Of a stretch of 48,416 bases of DNA, positions 24,990 to 32,717 are shown in pieces (position 1 is the stretch's first letter; each line of letters opens with the position of its first letter). The notes under the pieces were generated by a model. That model was given only the letters and a program-made list of their open reading frames with translations, had not been told where the DNA came from and did no database searches. This DNA is from a bacterium. Its GTDB lineage: Bacteria > Desulfobacterota > DSWW01. The DNA is taken from assembly GCA_028277985.1 (NCBI GenBank), contig JANQFG010000159.1, positions 1-48,416 on the forward strand, written 5' to 3'. The position numbers and the translations under genes were made by a program.

Positions 24990-25586
24990 ATGGCGACTTT
25001 GCTTCTCAAAACATCAAGAGTTGTCTTGTTCCTCGCATTGCTGGCAATCGCGGTCCCGAGCTTCGCCCAATATCCTAGTCCACCATATCCCCCGCCCTTC
25101 GACTACGGCAGGTTTCCCCCGATTCGTCACGCAGTGCCCTTCCATCCACAGGACACAATGGTATGGTGTTGGGTCGCTGCCGCGAAGATGATTTGCGAAT
25201 TCTATGACAGACAGCCAGTGCCGAGCCAATGTGAAATGCTTCAAATCCAGTATCGTGCCCCATGTTGTGAGAACCCCGCGCCCTGTAGCCGTGCAGGCCA
25301 TATTGCGGAGATAAGCGCTTTGATTCGACGGTTCGGTGGTAGATTTTCCAATGTGGCACCTCCTGCAAATGCCTTCGTGCTCTACGGCGCACTTCGTCGG
25401 GGACCCATCGTTTTGCACACAAGACAAGGCGCAGGCCACTTCGTTGTAGCTACAGGCATTCGGGTCATTCCAACTCCGGCCGGGCCACTTGCCATCGTGT
25501 CGATCAACGATCCTTTCTTTGGCCAATACGAAGTTGACTTTCCAAACCTGATGCAGGCATGGATAGCGGCTCTTGTAGTATACTGA
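24990..25586 (+). CDS. Secreted papain-like cysteine protease
   Basis: A 198-residue protein with a signal peptide (1-26, ends PSFA). The mature part is a papain-like (C39/AvrRpt2-type) fold: QDTMVWCWVAAAKMI with catalytic Cys60, GAGHFVVATG with His150, and SINDPF with Asn173/Asp174 as third residue. A Cys-rich loop (CCENPAPCS, 92-99) may form disulfides. ATG 24990 has AAGGAGG at optimal spacing. Neighbours are a pentapeptide protein, a mini-ORF and a membrane helical-repeat protein. The target is unknown. Confidence 0.78.
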   Translation: MATLLLKTSRVVLFLALLAIAVPSFAQYPSPPYPPPFDYGRFPPIRHAVPFHPQDTMVWCWVAAAKMICEFYDRQPVPSQCEMLQIQYRAPCCENPAPCSRAGHIAEISALIRRFGGRFSNVAPPANAFVLYGALRRGPIVLHTRQGAGHFVVATGIRVIPTPAGPLAIVSINDPFFGQYEVDFPNLMQAWIAALVVY

Positions 25587-25665
25587 AGCCTTGCCTGCTA
25601 GCTCCACAGGAGGATTGAATCTAGGCAGCAACATTCTTCATTTCGGATACCAGGGAGACATAGCC

Positions 25666-26589
25666 ATGCAAGGTGGCGAAAAAGATGCTTCCGGTGAGAA
25701 CCATTCTAAGATGACGACGAAAGAAGACGCCGTGAATCTGACACTCTTAAAGAAGGAGGTGGATGCGCTGCAAATCTCAGTACTTGAACAACAGACTCCG
25801 TGGTACAAGAATATCCCTACCGTCCTGTCAATTGTCGCGTTGTTGCTCTCATTCAGCACAACGCTTCTTTCCTATGTGAGAACACACAATCAGGACATAC
25901 AGAATTCCCGCGTGGAGCTTCGAGGATTACTACAGCGCCTTACCTTGCTGCCTCGGGAGAATCTCGAGGCAGCAAAGAAATATAAGGGCGATGCAGAGAC
26001 GATTGCCTCAATAGGCAGCTTCATCAATCAGGAGAACGCCCTTTTGGCGCGTCACGCCGCAGAGTTGTCTCGAAAAATCCCTGCAAGATATGTCTCTGCT
26101 ACAGAATACTACGCTATCGCCCTCGCGCTTCAGAACGCCTATAACGTGGAGGGAGCCAGGGAGCTGTTCACAAAGGCACTCGACGTCTCAAGTGACGTAA
26201 ACGATCAAGTAGCCGCACTACGTATGCGGGCGAATCTGCTTTTCATCAGCGGACAACCCGACGTTGGCCGAACCGATTACCGGAAAGCCCTGAGAGTGTT
26301 CGACGATCACAGAGATGTATACAACGACTATACACGAAAGAGTACGCACATCTGGACAGAATTGGCTTGGGCCTATTCTGAGGCGAGCATAGGATCTAAG
26401 AAAGGCGCTGAGCAACACATTGCCGATGCAGAGAATCTTCTTTCTGGCCTAATCCCAAGCCCAGGTGTAGACCAATTGAGAATGCAGATTAAACAAGCGA
26501 AGGCGAAGATATTTGGATCTCATGAGGCATCCATTCCTTCTGGCGTATCACCAGTAAGCGGACCCAAACCGCAACCCGTTGTCCCTTGA
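25666..26589 (+). CDS. Membrane protein with TPR-like helical repeats
   Basis: A 307-residue protein. Residues 25-45 form a short coiled coil, residues 50-71 one membrane helix (IPTVLSIVALLLSFSTTLLS), and residues 75-290 alpha-helical hairpins resembling TPRs (TEYYAIALALQNAYNVEGAR, LFTKALDVSSDVNDQVAAL). The tail is Pro/Ser-rich. ATG 25666 with GGGAG eight bases upstream is preferred over in-frame TTGs at 25591 and 25615. It follows the protease gene by 79 bases. Likely a scaffold; the membrane helix near the N-terminus leaves open which side the repeats face. Confidence 0.62.
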   Translation: MQGGEKDASGENHSKMTTKEDAVNLTLLKKEVDALQISVLEQQTPWYKNIPTVLSIVALLLSFSTTLLSYVRTHNQDIQNSRVELRGLLQRLTLLPRENLEAAKKYKGDAETIASIGSFINQENALLARHAAELSRKIPARYVSATEYYAIALALQNAYNVEGARELFTKALDVSSDVNDQVAALRMRANLLFISGQPDVGRTDYRKALRVFDDHRDVYNDYTRKSTHIWTELAWAYSEASIGSKKGAEQHIADAENLLSGLIPSPGVDQLRMQIKQAKAKIFGSHEASIPSGVSPVSGPKPQPVVP

Positions 26590-26738
26590 ACTCTCAGGTA
26601 TTGACGGTCACCTCCAGTAATAAACCAGGACGGAGTCAGTTATCTAGATCAAACATATCCCCTGGAGACTCTGAGCCTTCTCGAGACGGCCACCATCCTA
26701 TCTCCAGACCTGCCGCCCTTCCGACATTAAGGAAATCC

Positions 26739-27992
26739 ATGAAAGACCATGCCCGCCTCGCTCCTACGAGCATAACCTCCGATGCATACTCACTCGCGCA
26801 GACCGCGGGTTTCGAGCTTCTCGGTCCACATTTGGGCAAAGACGTCAAGTACGCGCTCCAGACCGCCTTGTCGAGTGGCGCGGTGTTCGCTAACGGGCAC
26901 AGTGCCCTTGCCGTCTTTCGCCAGGCCCTCGCTGCATCCATCCGCAGCATCGAATCTCATCCAAGAGGCAGGCTATTCCAGGAATTCATGCTGAAGGGCC
27001 CATACGAGGATACTGGGGAGATCCCAAACGACCTGGTCGATCAACGCCTCTCTGACGCCGATTCCGCCGCTGCGATCACGTTCATCTACTCACACATGGT
27101 GAATTGCTTCAAGGGCGCGCTGGCGGAGATGCTTGCGACAAACGCCTGCTTGCATCTGCTGAGGCGGCTCAAGCGGGACAGAGAACTGCCCCAAGACGCC
27201 CGACTGTATGTTGGTGATTCGGTAGGTATCTATGGGAGGAGAGGTCGAGGCCTCCTGAAAGGCGCAGACCTGCATATTCTGATCGACGAAAAGATGCCGG
27301 ATTCGTCTCCGAGAATCACCCTGGTGGGTGTTACGGAGGTCAAATCTTATATCTCATGCATGGCCAGGCTGCGCGAGCAGTTGGATGGGCATCTTCGACG
27401 GATAGAGCAGGGCTTATGGGTTTGTGGCAATGAATATCCCGCAGAAAAGATCACCGTGGGCTTTGGAGAGGATCGGCGGGTTCTGAGGATTGCCGTTCTT
27501 CCCAGCGACTGGAAGCTGCCACGATCTTTCCGGTTCGAGGATTCCGAACACGGTCGCATACTTCACATACACGCAGGCGAGCCACCAGGAAAGGACCACG
27601 AGATCACCCAGACCGGAGAGAACGAATGGCGTATTACCTTGAGATGGTCGAAAGAGGCGCTGTCCCAGGCCGCCTACGAGATGACCTTCTGGTACATGGG
27701 AAAGGTTGGTGAAGTCGTCTACTCGAAATCCGTTCCCAAATGCTGGCAGGAGATGACGCCACCCAACGCGGGGCGAAATGCGGCCAAGATGATGCTCTAC
27801 TACGCCATTCTCCGCTGCCGTACCATTCATGAGGAGCAGCGGGCCATCGCTCTATACAACAGCTACGGGTACAGCTATGCACTGGGGATGAATTACCGGA
27901 ACACTGAGGGAAAGCGCGAGATTCTATGGCCACAGGACCTTGAGGAGATCCTTTCTAAGGGTAAGACAAGCAATGGGTGCAGGATACGCTGA
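26739..27992 (+). CDS. PD-(D/E)XK nuclease-like protein of unknown function
   Basis: A 417-residue protein. A nuclease core can be read as Glu129 (KGALAEML), Asp177 (LLKGADLHILI), then Glu200-Val-Lys202 (VGVTEVKSY), the E-D-ExK order of restriction-endonuclease-like folds. The remaining parts match nothing I know. ATG 26739 is preceded by AAGGAA; an in-frame TTG at 26586, overlapping the upstream stop, would add 51 residues of low complexity. It ends the accessory run that starts with the PIN protein, so a defence role is possible (inference). Confidence 0.55.
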   Translation: MKDHARLAPTSITSDAYSLAQTAGFELLGPHLGKDVKYALQTALSSGAVFANGHSALAVFRQALAASIRSIESHPRGRLFQEFMLKGPYEDTGEIPNDLVDQRLSDADSAAAITFIYSHMVNCFKGALAEMLATNACLHLLRRLKRDRELPQDARLYVGDSVGIYGRRGRGLLKGADLHILIDEKMPDSSPRITLVGVTEVKSYISCMARLREQLDGHLRRIEQGLWVCGNEYPAEKITVGFGEDRRVLRIAVLPSDWKLPRSFRFEDSEHGRILHIHAGEPPGKDHEITQTGENEWRITLRWSKEALSQAAYEMTFWYMGKVGEVVYSKSVPKCWQEMTPPNAGRNAAKMMLYYAILRCRTIHEEQRAIALYNSYGYSYALGMNYRNTEGKREILWPQDLEEILSKGKTSNGCRIR

Positions 27993-28193
27993 ACGTAAGC
28001 TGTGAAAACCCACGAGAACACCTCGTACTTCCACCAACTTGTTGAAAACGAATCTAGAGCCCTCTGCTTGACACGGGTTTGAGATACGTGCTACAGAACG
28101 CTCTACATAACGACTTTCCATTGTATATCAACTTCTGGCAGCTGCGGGCAGCGGATTCCGGAGATTCAGAGATCCTGATCCCGGCGGAAACCC

Positions 28194-29087
28194 ATGGACG
28201 ATGCGCTTCACATCATAAGCGGAGACAGCGCGGGCGAGAGCCTGGAGACATCGGGCGTTCCCGGAGAGGTGTTCGTCTGGCGCGATGTACTGTATGAAGG
28301 CCCCAGGAAGCCGGGATGGCCCGACGCTGCCTGCCTGGAGGCTCGCGCGAGATTTCTTGATCAGACGACCGGAGGGAGCTTGGGCTTCGAGCGGGCTCTG
28401 GGCGGACTCAGGAACCAGTATCGGAAGCTCGAAGCTGCGAGGGACTACGAGTGCATTGTTCTCTGGTTTGATGCCTGCCTGTTCGATCAGTCCATGCTCG
28501 CTCACATTCTTACGTGCATGAAGCTCCGTGACATCGGTAGGGCGGAGCTTCTGTGTGTGGATGCCTATCCTGGGATCGAGCCCTTCCATGGGTTGGGGCA
28601 GCTCACCCCCTCTCAAATGGCTTCGCTCTATGAGAGGCGACGACCGGTTACGAGTGCCCAGTTCCAGTTCGCAGAGGTCGTGGACAAGGCGTTTGCCGTG
28701 CAGGACTCGGAATTGTTTCAGGAATTGGCCCACCGGACCGACCCACCCCTCCCCTGGGTCCCGGCCGCCGTGGCACGATGGCTGCAGGAAAAGCCTGATC
28801 CAGCATCCGGATTGGGGCGGCTCGAGTCCCTGGCCTTGCAGGCGATCCGCGACGGGCATGCAACACCGCCCGAGATCTTCAAGGCCACAGCTGCTGCAGA
28901 TACGCCGCCCCAGTACTGGGGAGACACCACTCTCTGGGCAAGAATCAACGCGCTGGCGGATCGAAAGCCCCCGCTCGTGCGGATCGAAGGCCCGACGCCT
29001 CGGTTACCACAATGGGATGGGGTTGCAGATCTGAAACTCTTCCGGATTTCGATCTTGCCGAACGGGGCTGAACCAGTCTGCAATTGA
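28194..29087 (+). CDS. DUF1835/DUF3658-type protein
   Basis: A 297-residue cytosolic protein beginning with the DUF1835 signature LHIISGDSAGESLETSGVPG and VWRDVLYEGP. It continues with the aspartate-rich middle (YECIVLWFDACLFDQSML) and ends in a helical DUF3658-like region. The family is widespread in bacteria and has no assigned function. Codon use returns to the GC-rich style of the rest of the window, marking the right border of the AT-rich accessory block. Confidence 0.82.
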   Translation: MDDALHIISGDSAGESLETSGVPGEVFVWRDVLYEGPRKPGWPDAACLEARARFLDQTTGGSLGFERALGGLRNQYRKLEAARDYECIVLWFDACLFDQSMLAHILTCMKLRDIGRAELLCVDAYPGIEPFHGLGQLTPSQMASLYERRRPVTSAQFQFAEVVDKAFAVQDSELFQELAHRTDPPLPWVPAAVARWLQEKPDPASGLGRLESLALQAIRDGHATPPEIFKATAAADTPPQYWGDTTLWARINALADRKPPLVRIEGPTPRLPQWDGVADLKLFRISILPNGAEPVCN

Positions 29088-29131
29088 CGGCAAGCAGGAT
29101 CCGGGGCTTTCGCCACCGACAGGAGGGATTC

Positions 29132-29605
29132 GTGTTCGCACGTGCACTGTTCGCATTTCTCGTTCTTCCCGGTCTCGCGGCGGTGGCAGCGCCTCCGTTG
29201 ATATCCCGGATCGATCCCTGGCGGGGACAGACTTGTCTGCCCGGCCTGATCGTGATGTGCGTGGGTGCGTTCGTGCTGCTCTGGTGCGTACGCGATTTCT
29301 ACGTTTCCGGCAAGGGCACCCTGGCCCCATGGGATCCCCCGAAACATCTGGTCATCGTCGGCTTGTATCGTTGGGTCCGGAATCCCATGTACGTTGGAGT
29401 CCTCCTTCTTGTAGTCGGCTGGACTCTCTACCTTGGCTCGCCCTTGCTGGTGGCCTATCTCATCTTGTTGGCCCTCGGCTTCCACCTGCGGGTCGTCCTG
29501 CACGAAGAACCGTGGCTCGACACCCGGTTCGAGCATCAGTGGCGAAACTACAGGGCGGCCGTTCCCCGCTGGATTCCCCGTCTTGGACTGGCACAAGGAG
29601 AATAG
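29132..29605 (+). CDS. Isoprenylcysteine carboxyl methyltransferase (ICMT/PEMT)-like membrane protein
   Basis: A 157-residue protein with four hydrophobic segments and the motif GLYRWVRNPMYVGVLLLVVG, followed by HEEPWLDTRFEHQWRNYRAAVPRWIP, the SAM-binding C-terminal signature of this methyltransferase group. GTG 29132 is chosen since AGGAGG stands five bases before it; a TTG at 29084 would overlap the upstream stop. The methyl acceptor is unknown in bacteria of this type. It precedes the DUF3795 gene by two bases. Confidence 0.82.
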   Translation: MFARALFAFLVLPGLAAVAAPPLISRIDPWRGQTCLPGLIVMCVGAFVLLWCVRDFYVSGKGTLAPWDPPKHLVIVGLYRWVRNPMYVGVLLLVVGWTLYLGSPLLVAYLILLALGFHLRVVLHEEPWLDTRFEHQWRNYRAAVPRWIPRLGLAQGE

Positions 29606-29607
29606 AC

Positions 29608-29949
29608 GTGATCGGCAAGAAATACGCGCCCGTATGCGGGGTCTACTGCGGAGATTGTCACTTCTTGGGGGAGCAATGCGAGGGTTGTGGATATGTGGAA
29701 GGCCGGCCCTTCTGGACGACGGAAATCCCTTCCGGCGTTTGCCCTCTCCATGCCTGTTGCCGGGAGCAGAAGGAGTTGGAGCATTGCGGCCTTTGCGAAG
29801 AGTTCCCATGCAAGGGTTTCCTGGAGCTCAAGGATCCGAACATGAGTGACGAGGAATTTCAGCAGTCCCTCGAAGCAAGGCAGAAGGCGCTGAGAAGAAG
29901 AACCGAGATTGGAACGAAGAGGTGGCTATTGGAGGTATCCAGCGGCTGA
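29608..29949 (+). CDS. DUF3795-type Cys-rich protein
   Basis: A 113-residue protein with nine to ten cysteines in the family order: YAPVCGVYCGDCHFLGEQC, CEGCGYVEG, CPLHACC, HCGLCEEFPCKGF. This suggests zinc or iron-sulfur binding. GTG 29608 follows AAGGAG by seven bases. It is probably cotranscribed with the methyltransferase-like gene. The family has no known function. Confidence 0.8.
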   Translation: MIGKKYAPVCGVYCGDCHFLGEQCEGCGYVEGRPFWTTEIPSGVCPLHACCREQKELEHCGLCEEFPCKGFLELKDPNMSDEEFQQSLEARQKALRRRTEIGTKRWLLEVSSG

Positions 29950-30001
29950 CGGTACAATGGGGCCTGTTTCCAGGTCATCGTCGCGTTTCGCTGGAGGCTG
30001 T

Positions 30002-30709
30002 GTGATCGAACCGATACTCTTTATCAGTCTCATCGTCGGTCTTCTCTTCTACGGTATTTCCAGGCTCAACTATGTCATAGACGAACAGTATCTCAGGGTG
30101 CGCCTGGGACCCATTCCACTTCGCAAGGTGGCAATCGACGACATTGCCGACGTAAGGAGGGGTTCCTCGCATTGGTCGGAGAGCTGGACGAATACGATCT
30201 ACCCGCCCACGATTTCCAGGAGAGGTGTGACGGTCTACCGAAAGACCGGAGGTTTCAAGAGGGTGGTGCTTACACCCGATGACCCCGGTGTGTTCATAGA
30301 GAGGATCAAGGACGCATCCCCGGTTCGTGCAGGACGAGGTGTAGGGGGAATCATGAAGATCTGGATCGGGAAGGTGATCCTCGCCATAGGCCTGGTTCAC
30401 TCGGTGGTCGGATTCATTTTCTTTCGCGGCATTCTTGGCGAACTCTGGTCAGAGATGCTCCTCAACACGGTTGACCGCCAACCCGACAGGGAAGCCGCGT
30501 TCTGGTTCATCTATACGGGATTCGCATTCCTGATCATCGGTGGGCTGGTCGATTGGATCGAGCGAAAGCAGCCCGCTCTGCCGGTTTTCCTGAAGTGGAG
30601 CTTCCTGGCGATCACCCTCGCCGGGCTCATCATCATGCCGAAATCCGGCTTCTGGCTGCTGATCTTCCCCACCGTGGGCCTGTTTGTACGAGCGAAGCAG
30701 GAAGCATAG
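30002..30709 (+). CDS. PH-like domain fused in frame to a DUF6463-like membrane protein
   Basis: A 235-residue protein that looks like two genes joined. Residues 1-100: one membrane helix (ILFISLIVGLLFYGI) and a bacterial PH-like domain (YLRVRLGPIPLRKVAIDDIA to VFIERIK). Residues 118-235: a complete four-helix DUF6463-like protein starting MKIWIGKVILAIGLVHSVVG. An ideal ribosome site (GGGGGA) stands before that internal ATG (30353), so the second half could also be made alone. Start GTG 30002 has GGAGG upstream. Confidence 0.65.
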   Translation: MIEPILFISLIVGLLFYGISRLNYVIDEQYLRVRLGPIPLRKVAIDDIADVRRGSSHWSESWTNTIYPPTISRRGVTVYRKTGGFKRVVLTPDDPGVFIERIKDASPVRAGRGVGGIMKIWIGKVILAIGLVHSVVGFIFFRGILGELWSEMLLNTVDRQPDREAAFWFIYTGFAFLIIGGLVDWIERKQPALPVFLKWSFLAITLAGLIIMPKSGFWLLIFPTVGLFVRAKQEA

Positions 30710-30740
30710 ATGCCGGAAGAGAGGCCGCCCCCTTCTTCGG

Positions 30741-31358
30741 TCAGCCTGCCCTCTTTGCGCGCAGGGCCTGCCATGCGGCTTTCGCGATTTCTGCGGCCGC
30801 CAGTTCCATATCCGGGCAATCCGGCTTGCTCAGCCAGATGCGACTGAACTCCAGGCTGGGTCCGATGGTGAGGGAGATGAGGATTTCTAGGGGCACAGGA
30901 CGAAGCGCCCCGCGTTCCACATGGGGGGTGAACCATTGGGTCAGCCCATCCGTGAATCTCTTGGTTTGCTCGGCTAGGGCATCCTCCGTACTTGCCATGA
31001 ACCCGGCATGTCGCATCTGGAAGAGATAGCGGGTCCAGTCCGGATGGTCGCTCACCCAGCGAAAGTGGCTCCGGACCAGGGCGAAGACACCATCGAGGGC
31101 TCCGGGATGGGCCTCCAATTCGGCAAGCAGAGTCTCCTGCCACGCGAGGAGACCCTCGAGGTAGACTGCGGCGGCCAGTTGGTCCTTGCTCTTGAAATGG
31201 TGATAGATGCTTCCGTTGCTTGCGTTGGAGCGCCTCCTGATGTCCTCGATCGTGGCATCCAGAAAGCCCATCTCTGTGAAGCAGTTCAGGGCGGCCCGGA
31301 CGATCTGTCGCCTGCGAAGGCCGGATTTTGCATAATTTCCGCGCTGTTTTCTCATCAC
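30741..31358 (-). CDS. TetR/AcrR family transcriptional regulator
   Basis: A 205-residue repressor with HTH at about residues 14-62 (RQIVRAALNCFTEMGFLDAT, then IRRRSNASNGSIYHHFKSKD), and a helical ligand domain. GTG 31358 and ATG 31355 are adjacent start choices. A sigma70-type promoter with two palindromes in its core lies 36-64 bases upstream, so autoregulation is likely. It converges on the PH/DUF6463 gene and is divergent from the Tat flavodoxin gene, a possible target. Confidence 0.88.
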   Translation of the reverse strand: MMRKQRGNYAKSGLRRRQIVRAALNCFTEMGFLDATIEDIRRRSNASNGSIYHHFKSKDQLAAAVYLEGLLAWQETLLAELEAHPGALDGVFALVRSHFRWVSDHPDWTRYLFQMRHAGFMASTEDALAEQTKRFTDGLTQWFTPHVERGALRPVPLEILISLTIGPSLEFSRIWLSKPDCPDMELAAAEIAKAAWQALRAKRAG

Positions 31359-31388
31359 GATCCAGTTGAAAAAGGGAAGTCCATTAAT

Positions 31389-31422
31389 TTAGAATTCTAA
31401 TCTAGATTTATATTTTAGTCAA
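31389..31422 (-). promoter_or_regulatory. Promoter of the TetR gene with overlapping palindromic operators
   Basis: On the minus strand TTGACT (31417-31422), a 17-base spacer, then TAGAAT (31394-31399). Two perfect palindromes overlap it: TTAGAATTCTAA (31389-31400) covers the -10 box and AATCTAGATT (31399-31408) sits in the spacer. This is the expected arrangement for TetR autorepression. Confidence 0.65.
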
Positions 31423-31433
31423 GCCCTTTCTTG

Positions 31434-31487
31434 CAGATCGGGGACAGGCACCGAACTCCCGGGAGTTCGGTGGCTGTCCCCGATCTG
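31434..31487. repeat. 54-bp perfect-type palindrome with GGGGACAG core
   Basis: Left arm 31434-31460 and right arm 31461-31487 pair at 26 of 27 positions with no loop. Each arm carries GATCGGGGACAG followed by CACCGAACTCCC. The same core occurs at 45940-46014. Consistent with a REP/BIME-like dispersed element rather than a terminator, since no T-run follows. Confidence 0.75.
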
Positions 31488-31540
31488 GGGTGGGGCCGGT
31501 CCCCGAATTGGATGGGTGGGATGCGCGGGTGGGGCCGGTC
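31488..31540 (+). repeat. Direct repeat GGGTGGGGCCGGTC, 39-base period
   Basis: The 14-base unit occurs at 31488-31501 and 31527-31540, directly after the palindrome, so it may be part of the same composite element. Confidence 0.55.
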
Positions 31541-31558
31541 TCAATTTTGCGTGGGGTG

Positions 31559-31588
31559 CTGACGAAGTCTATCTGTAGCGTGTAGAAT
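31559..31588 (+). promoter_or_regulatory. Candidate promoter of the Tat flavodoxin/ferredoxin gene
   Basis: CTGACG (31559-31564), an 18-base spacer, TAGAAT (31583-31588). If right, transcription starts near 31595, which rules out the in-frame GTG at 31589 as the start codon. Confidence 0.35.
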
Positions 31589-31642
31589 GTGCCCCGCGAT
31601 GGCAGCTCCTTCATGCCACCCCGGAAAGAAGGGAACGGGACC

Positions 31643-32605
31643 TTGGAAAACAGAAGAGACTTCCTGAAGAAGGGCGCAGTGGCGGCGGCCGCTCTCTCGA
31701 TTCCGTCCGCGATCGGATGCGTGGATACGAGTCCGATTCGAGGCAAGGTTGCCATGAAGACGGGAAGGACCGGAGAAGCCCTCGTTCTCTGGTTCAGCCA
31801 GACAGGGTACACCGAAAGGAACGGCAAGCTGCTGGCTTACCGGCTCGCGAAGCTGGGCATGAAAGTGACCGCTTCCGAGATCCGGCAGTTTGACACGAAA
31901 GGGATGGGGGACTTCGATCTGATCGTGGTCGGCTCTCCAACCTTCTACTACGACACGCCGACCTACGTTAAGAAGTGGATAGGGACCCTGCCGGAGTTGA
32001 AAGGAACACCGGTTGCCGCTTACGTGACCTTCGGGGGCCCGGAAGGGAATCAGCACAACGCTGCATGTTCCATCCTCGAGTGCCTGGTGGAAAGAGGGGG
32101 CGTACCGATTGCACAGACCGCTTTCATGAACATGAGCGCCTTCCCTCTTTCCTGGTCCGGAGACAAGGTTCACGAGAAGACCTGGATGAGCAGGAACCTT
32201 CCGAACGAGGGGACCTACGATCGGGTGCGCGAATATGCGGTGTTTCTTGCGCTTCAGGTGAAAGAGGGAAAGGGAGCAGAGTTTGCCAAGCGAGTCACGC
32301 TCAGAGAGACCTCCATATGGTTCAACCCTATCTGGTGGACCAAGAAGTTCGTGAAGAATCACTCTATCTTGAAAGAGAAATGCATCGAGTGTGGGAAGTG
32401 CGTAGAGAAATGTCCTGTCGATGCGATCGATCTTTCCGCACCCAGGGTAGACCGGGAGACCTGTGTGCTCTGCTTCGGGTGCATCAACAACTGCCCGGTC
32501 GAAGCGGTCCACATGGAGTACGGCGGAGAAAAGGTGATCGGCTACAGAGACTTCATGAAGATGAAGAACCTGAGCGTCAAAGAACCAGCGGAATTGACCA
32601 CCTGA
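31643..32605 (+). CDS. Tat-exported flavodoxin-like / 2[4Fe-4S] ferredoxin protein (EFR1-like)
   Basis: A 320-residue protein with a textbook Tat signal at the start: ENRRDFLKKGAVAAAALSIP, then AIGC, which could also be a lipobox. Residues 40-210 are flavodoxin-like (VLWFSQTGYTERNG, DFDLIVVGSPTFYYDTPTYV, VTFGGPEGNQ). Residues 250-290 carry two 4Fe-4S motifs: CIECGKCVEKCP and CVLCFGCINNCP. It fits the EFR1 (flavodoxin-ferredoxin) family but with unusual export to the periplasm. TTG 31643 is chosen for the signal; ATG 31613 is the alternative. Probably transfers electrons in the periplasm or at the outer face of the membrane. Confidence 0.8.
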   Translation: MENRRDFLKKGAVAAAALSIPSAIGCVDTSPIRGKVAMKTGRTGEALVLWFSQTGYTERNGKLLAYRLAKLGMKVTASEIRQFDTKGMGDFDLIVVGSPTFYYDTPTYVKKWIGTLPELKGTPVAAYVTFGGPEGNQHNAACSILECLVERGGVPIAQTAFMNMSAFPLSWSGDKVHEKTWMSRNLPNEGTYDRVREYAVFLALQVKEGKGAEFAKRVTLRETSIWFNPIWWTKKFVKNHSILKEKCIECGKCVEKCPVDAIDLSAPRVDRETCVLCFGCINNCPVEAVHMEYGGEKVIGYRDFMKMKNLSVKEPAELTT

Positions 32606-32628
32606 TTCGGACCGAGATTCGAACCATG

Positions 32629-32680
32629 GAACCCTTTGATGCGCCGTGCCGCAGACCCTTGCACGGCATTTGATGGGTTC
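32629..32680. terminator. Compound hairpin downstream of the flavodoxin/ferredoxin gene
   Basis: GAACCC (32629-32634) pairs with GGGTTC (32675-32680), enclosing GCCGTGC (32643-32649) paired with GCACGGC (32661-32667). It lies 24 bases after the stop codon, between convergent genes. No T-run. Confidence 0.4.
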
Positions 32681-32698
32681 TCGTCCCCCACCGAAAAC

Positions 32699-32717
32699 CG
32701 GTCCTGGGCTAGGACCG
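32699..32717 (-). terminator. Terminator of the WbqC-like gene
   Basis: CGGTCCT (32699-32705) and AGGACCG (32711-32717) with a 5-base loop; on the minus strand the hairpin is followed by GGTTTTC. The TAG stop of the gene lies within the hairpin. Confidence 0.5.

Noticed and set aside
24990..26589. Gasdermin-type defence pair (protease plus pore-forming protein)
   Set aside because: The protease has a signal peptide and the neighbour is a single-helix membrane protein with helical repeats, not a gasdermin fold.
31434..31540. CRISPR-like array from the palindrome and direct repeats
   Set aside because: Only one palindrome and two short repeats, no regular spacers and no cas genes.
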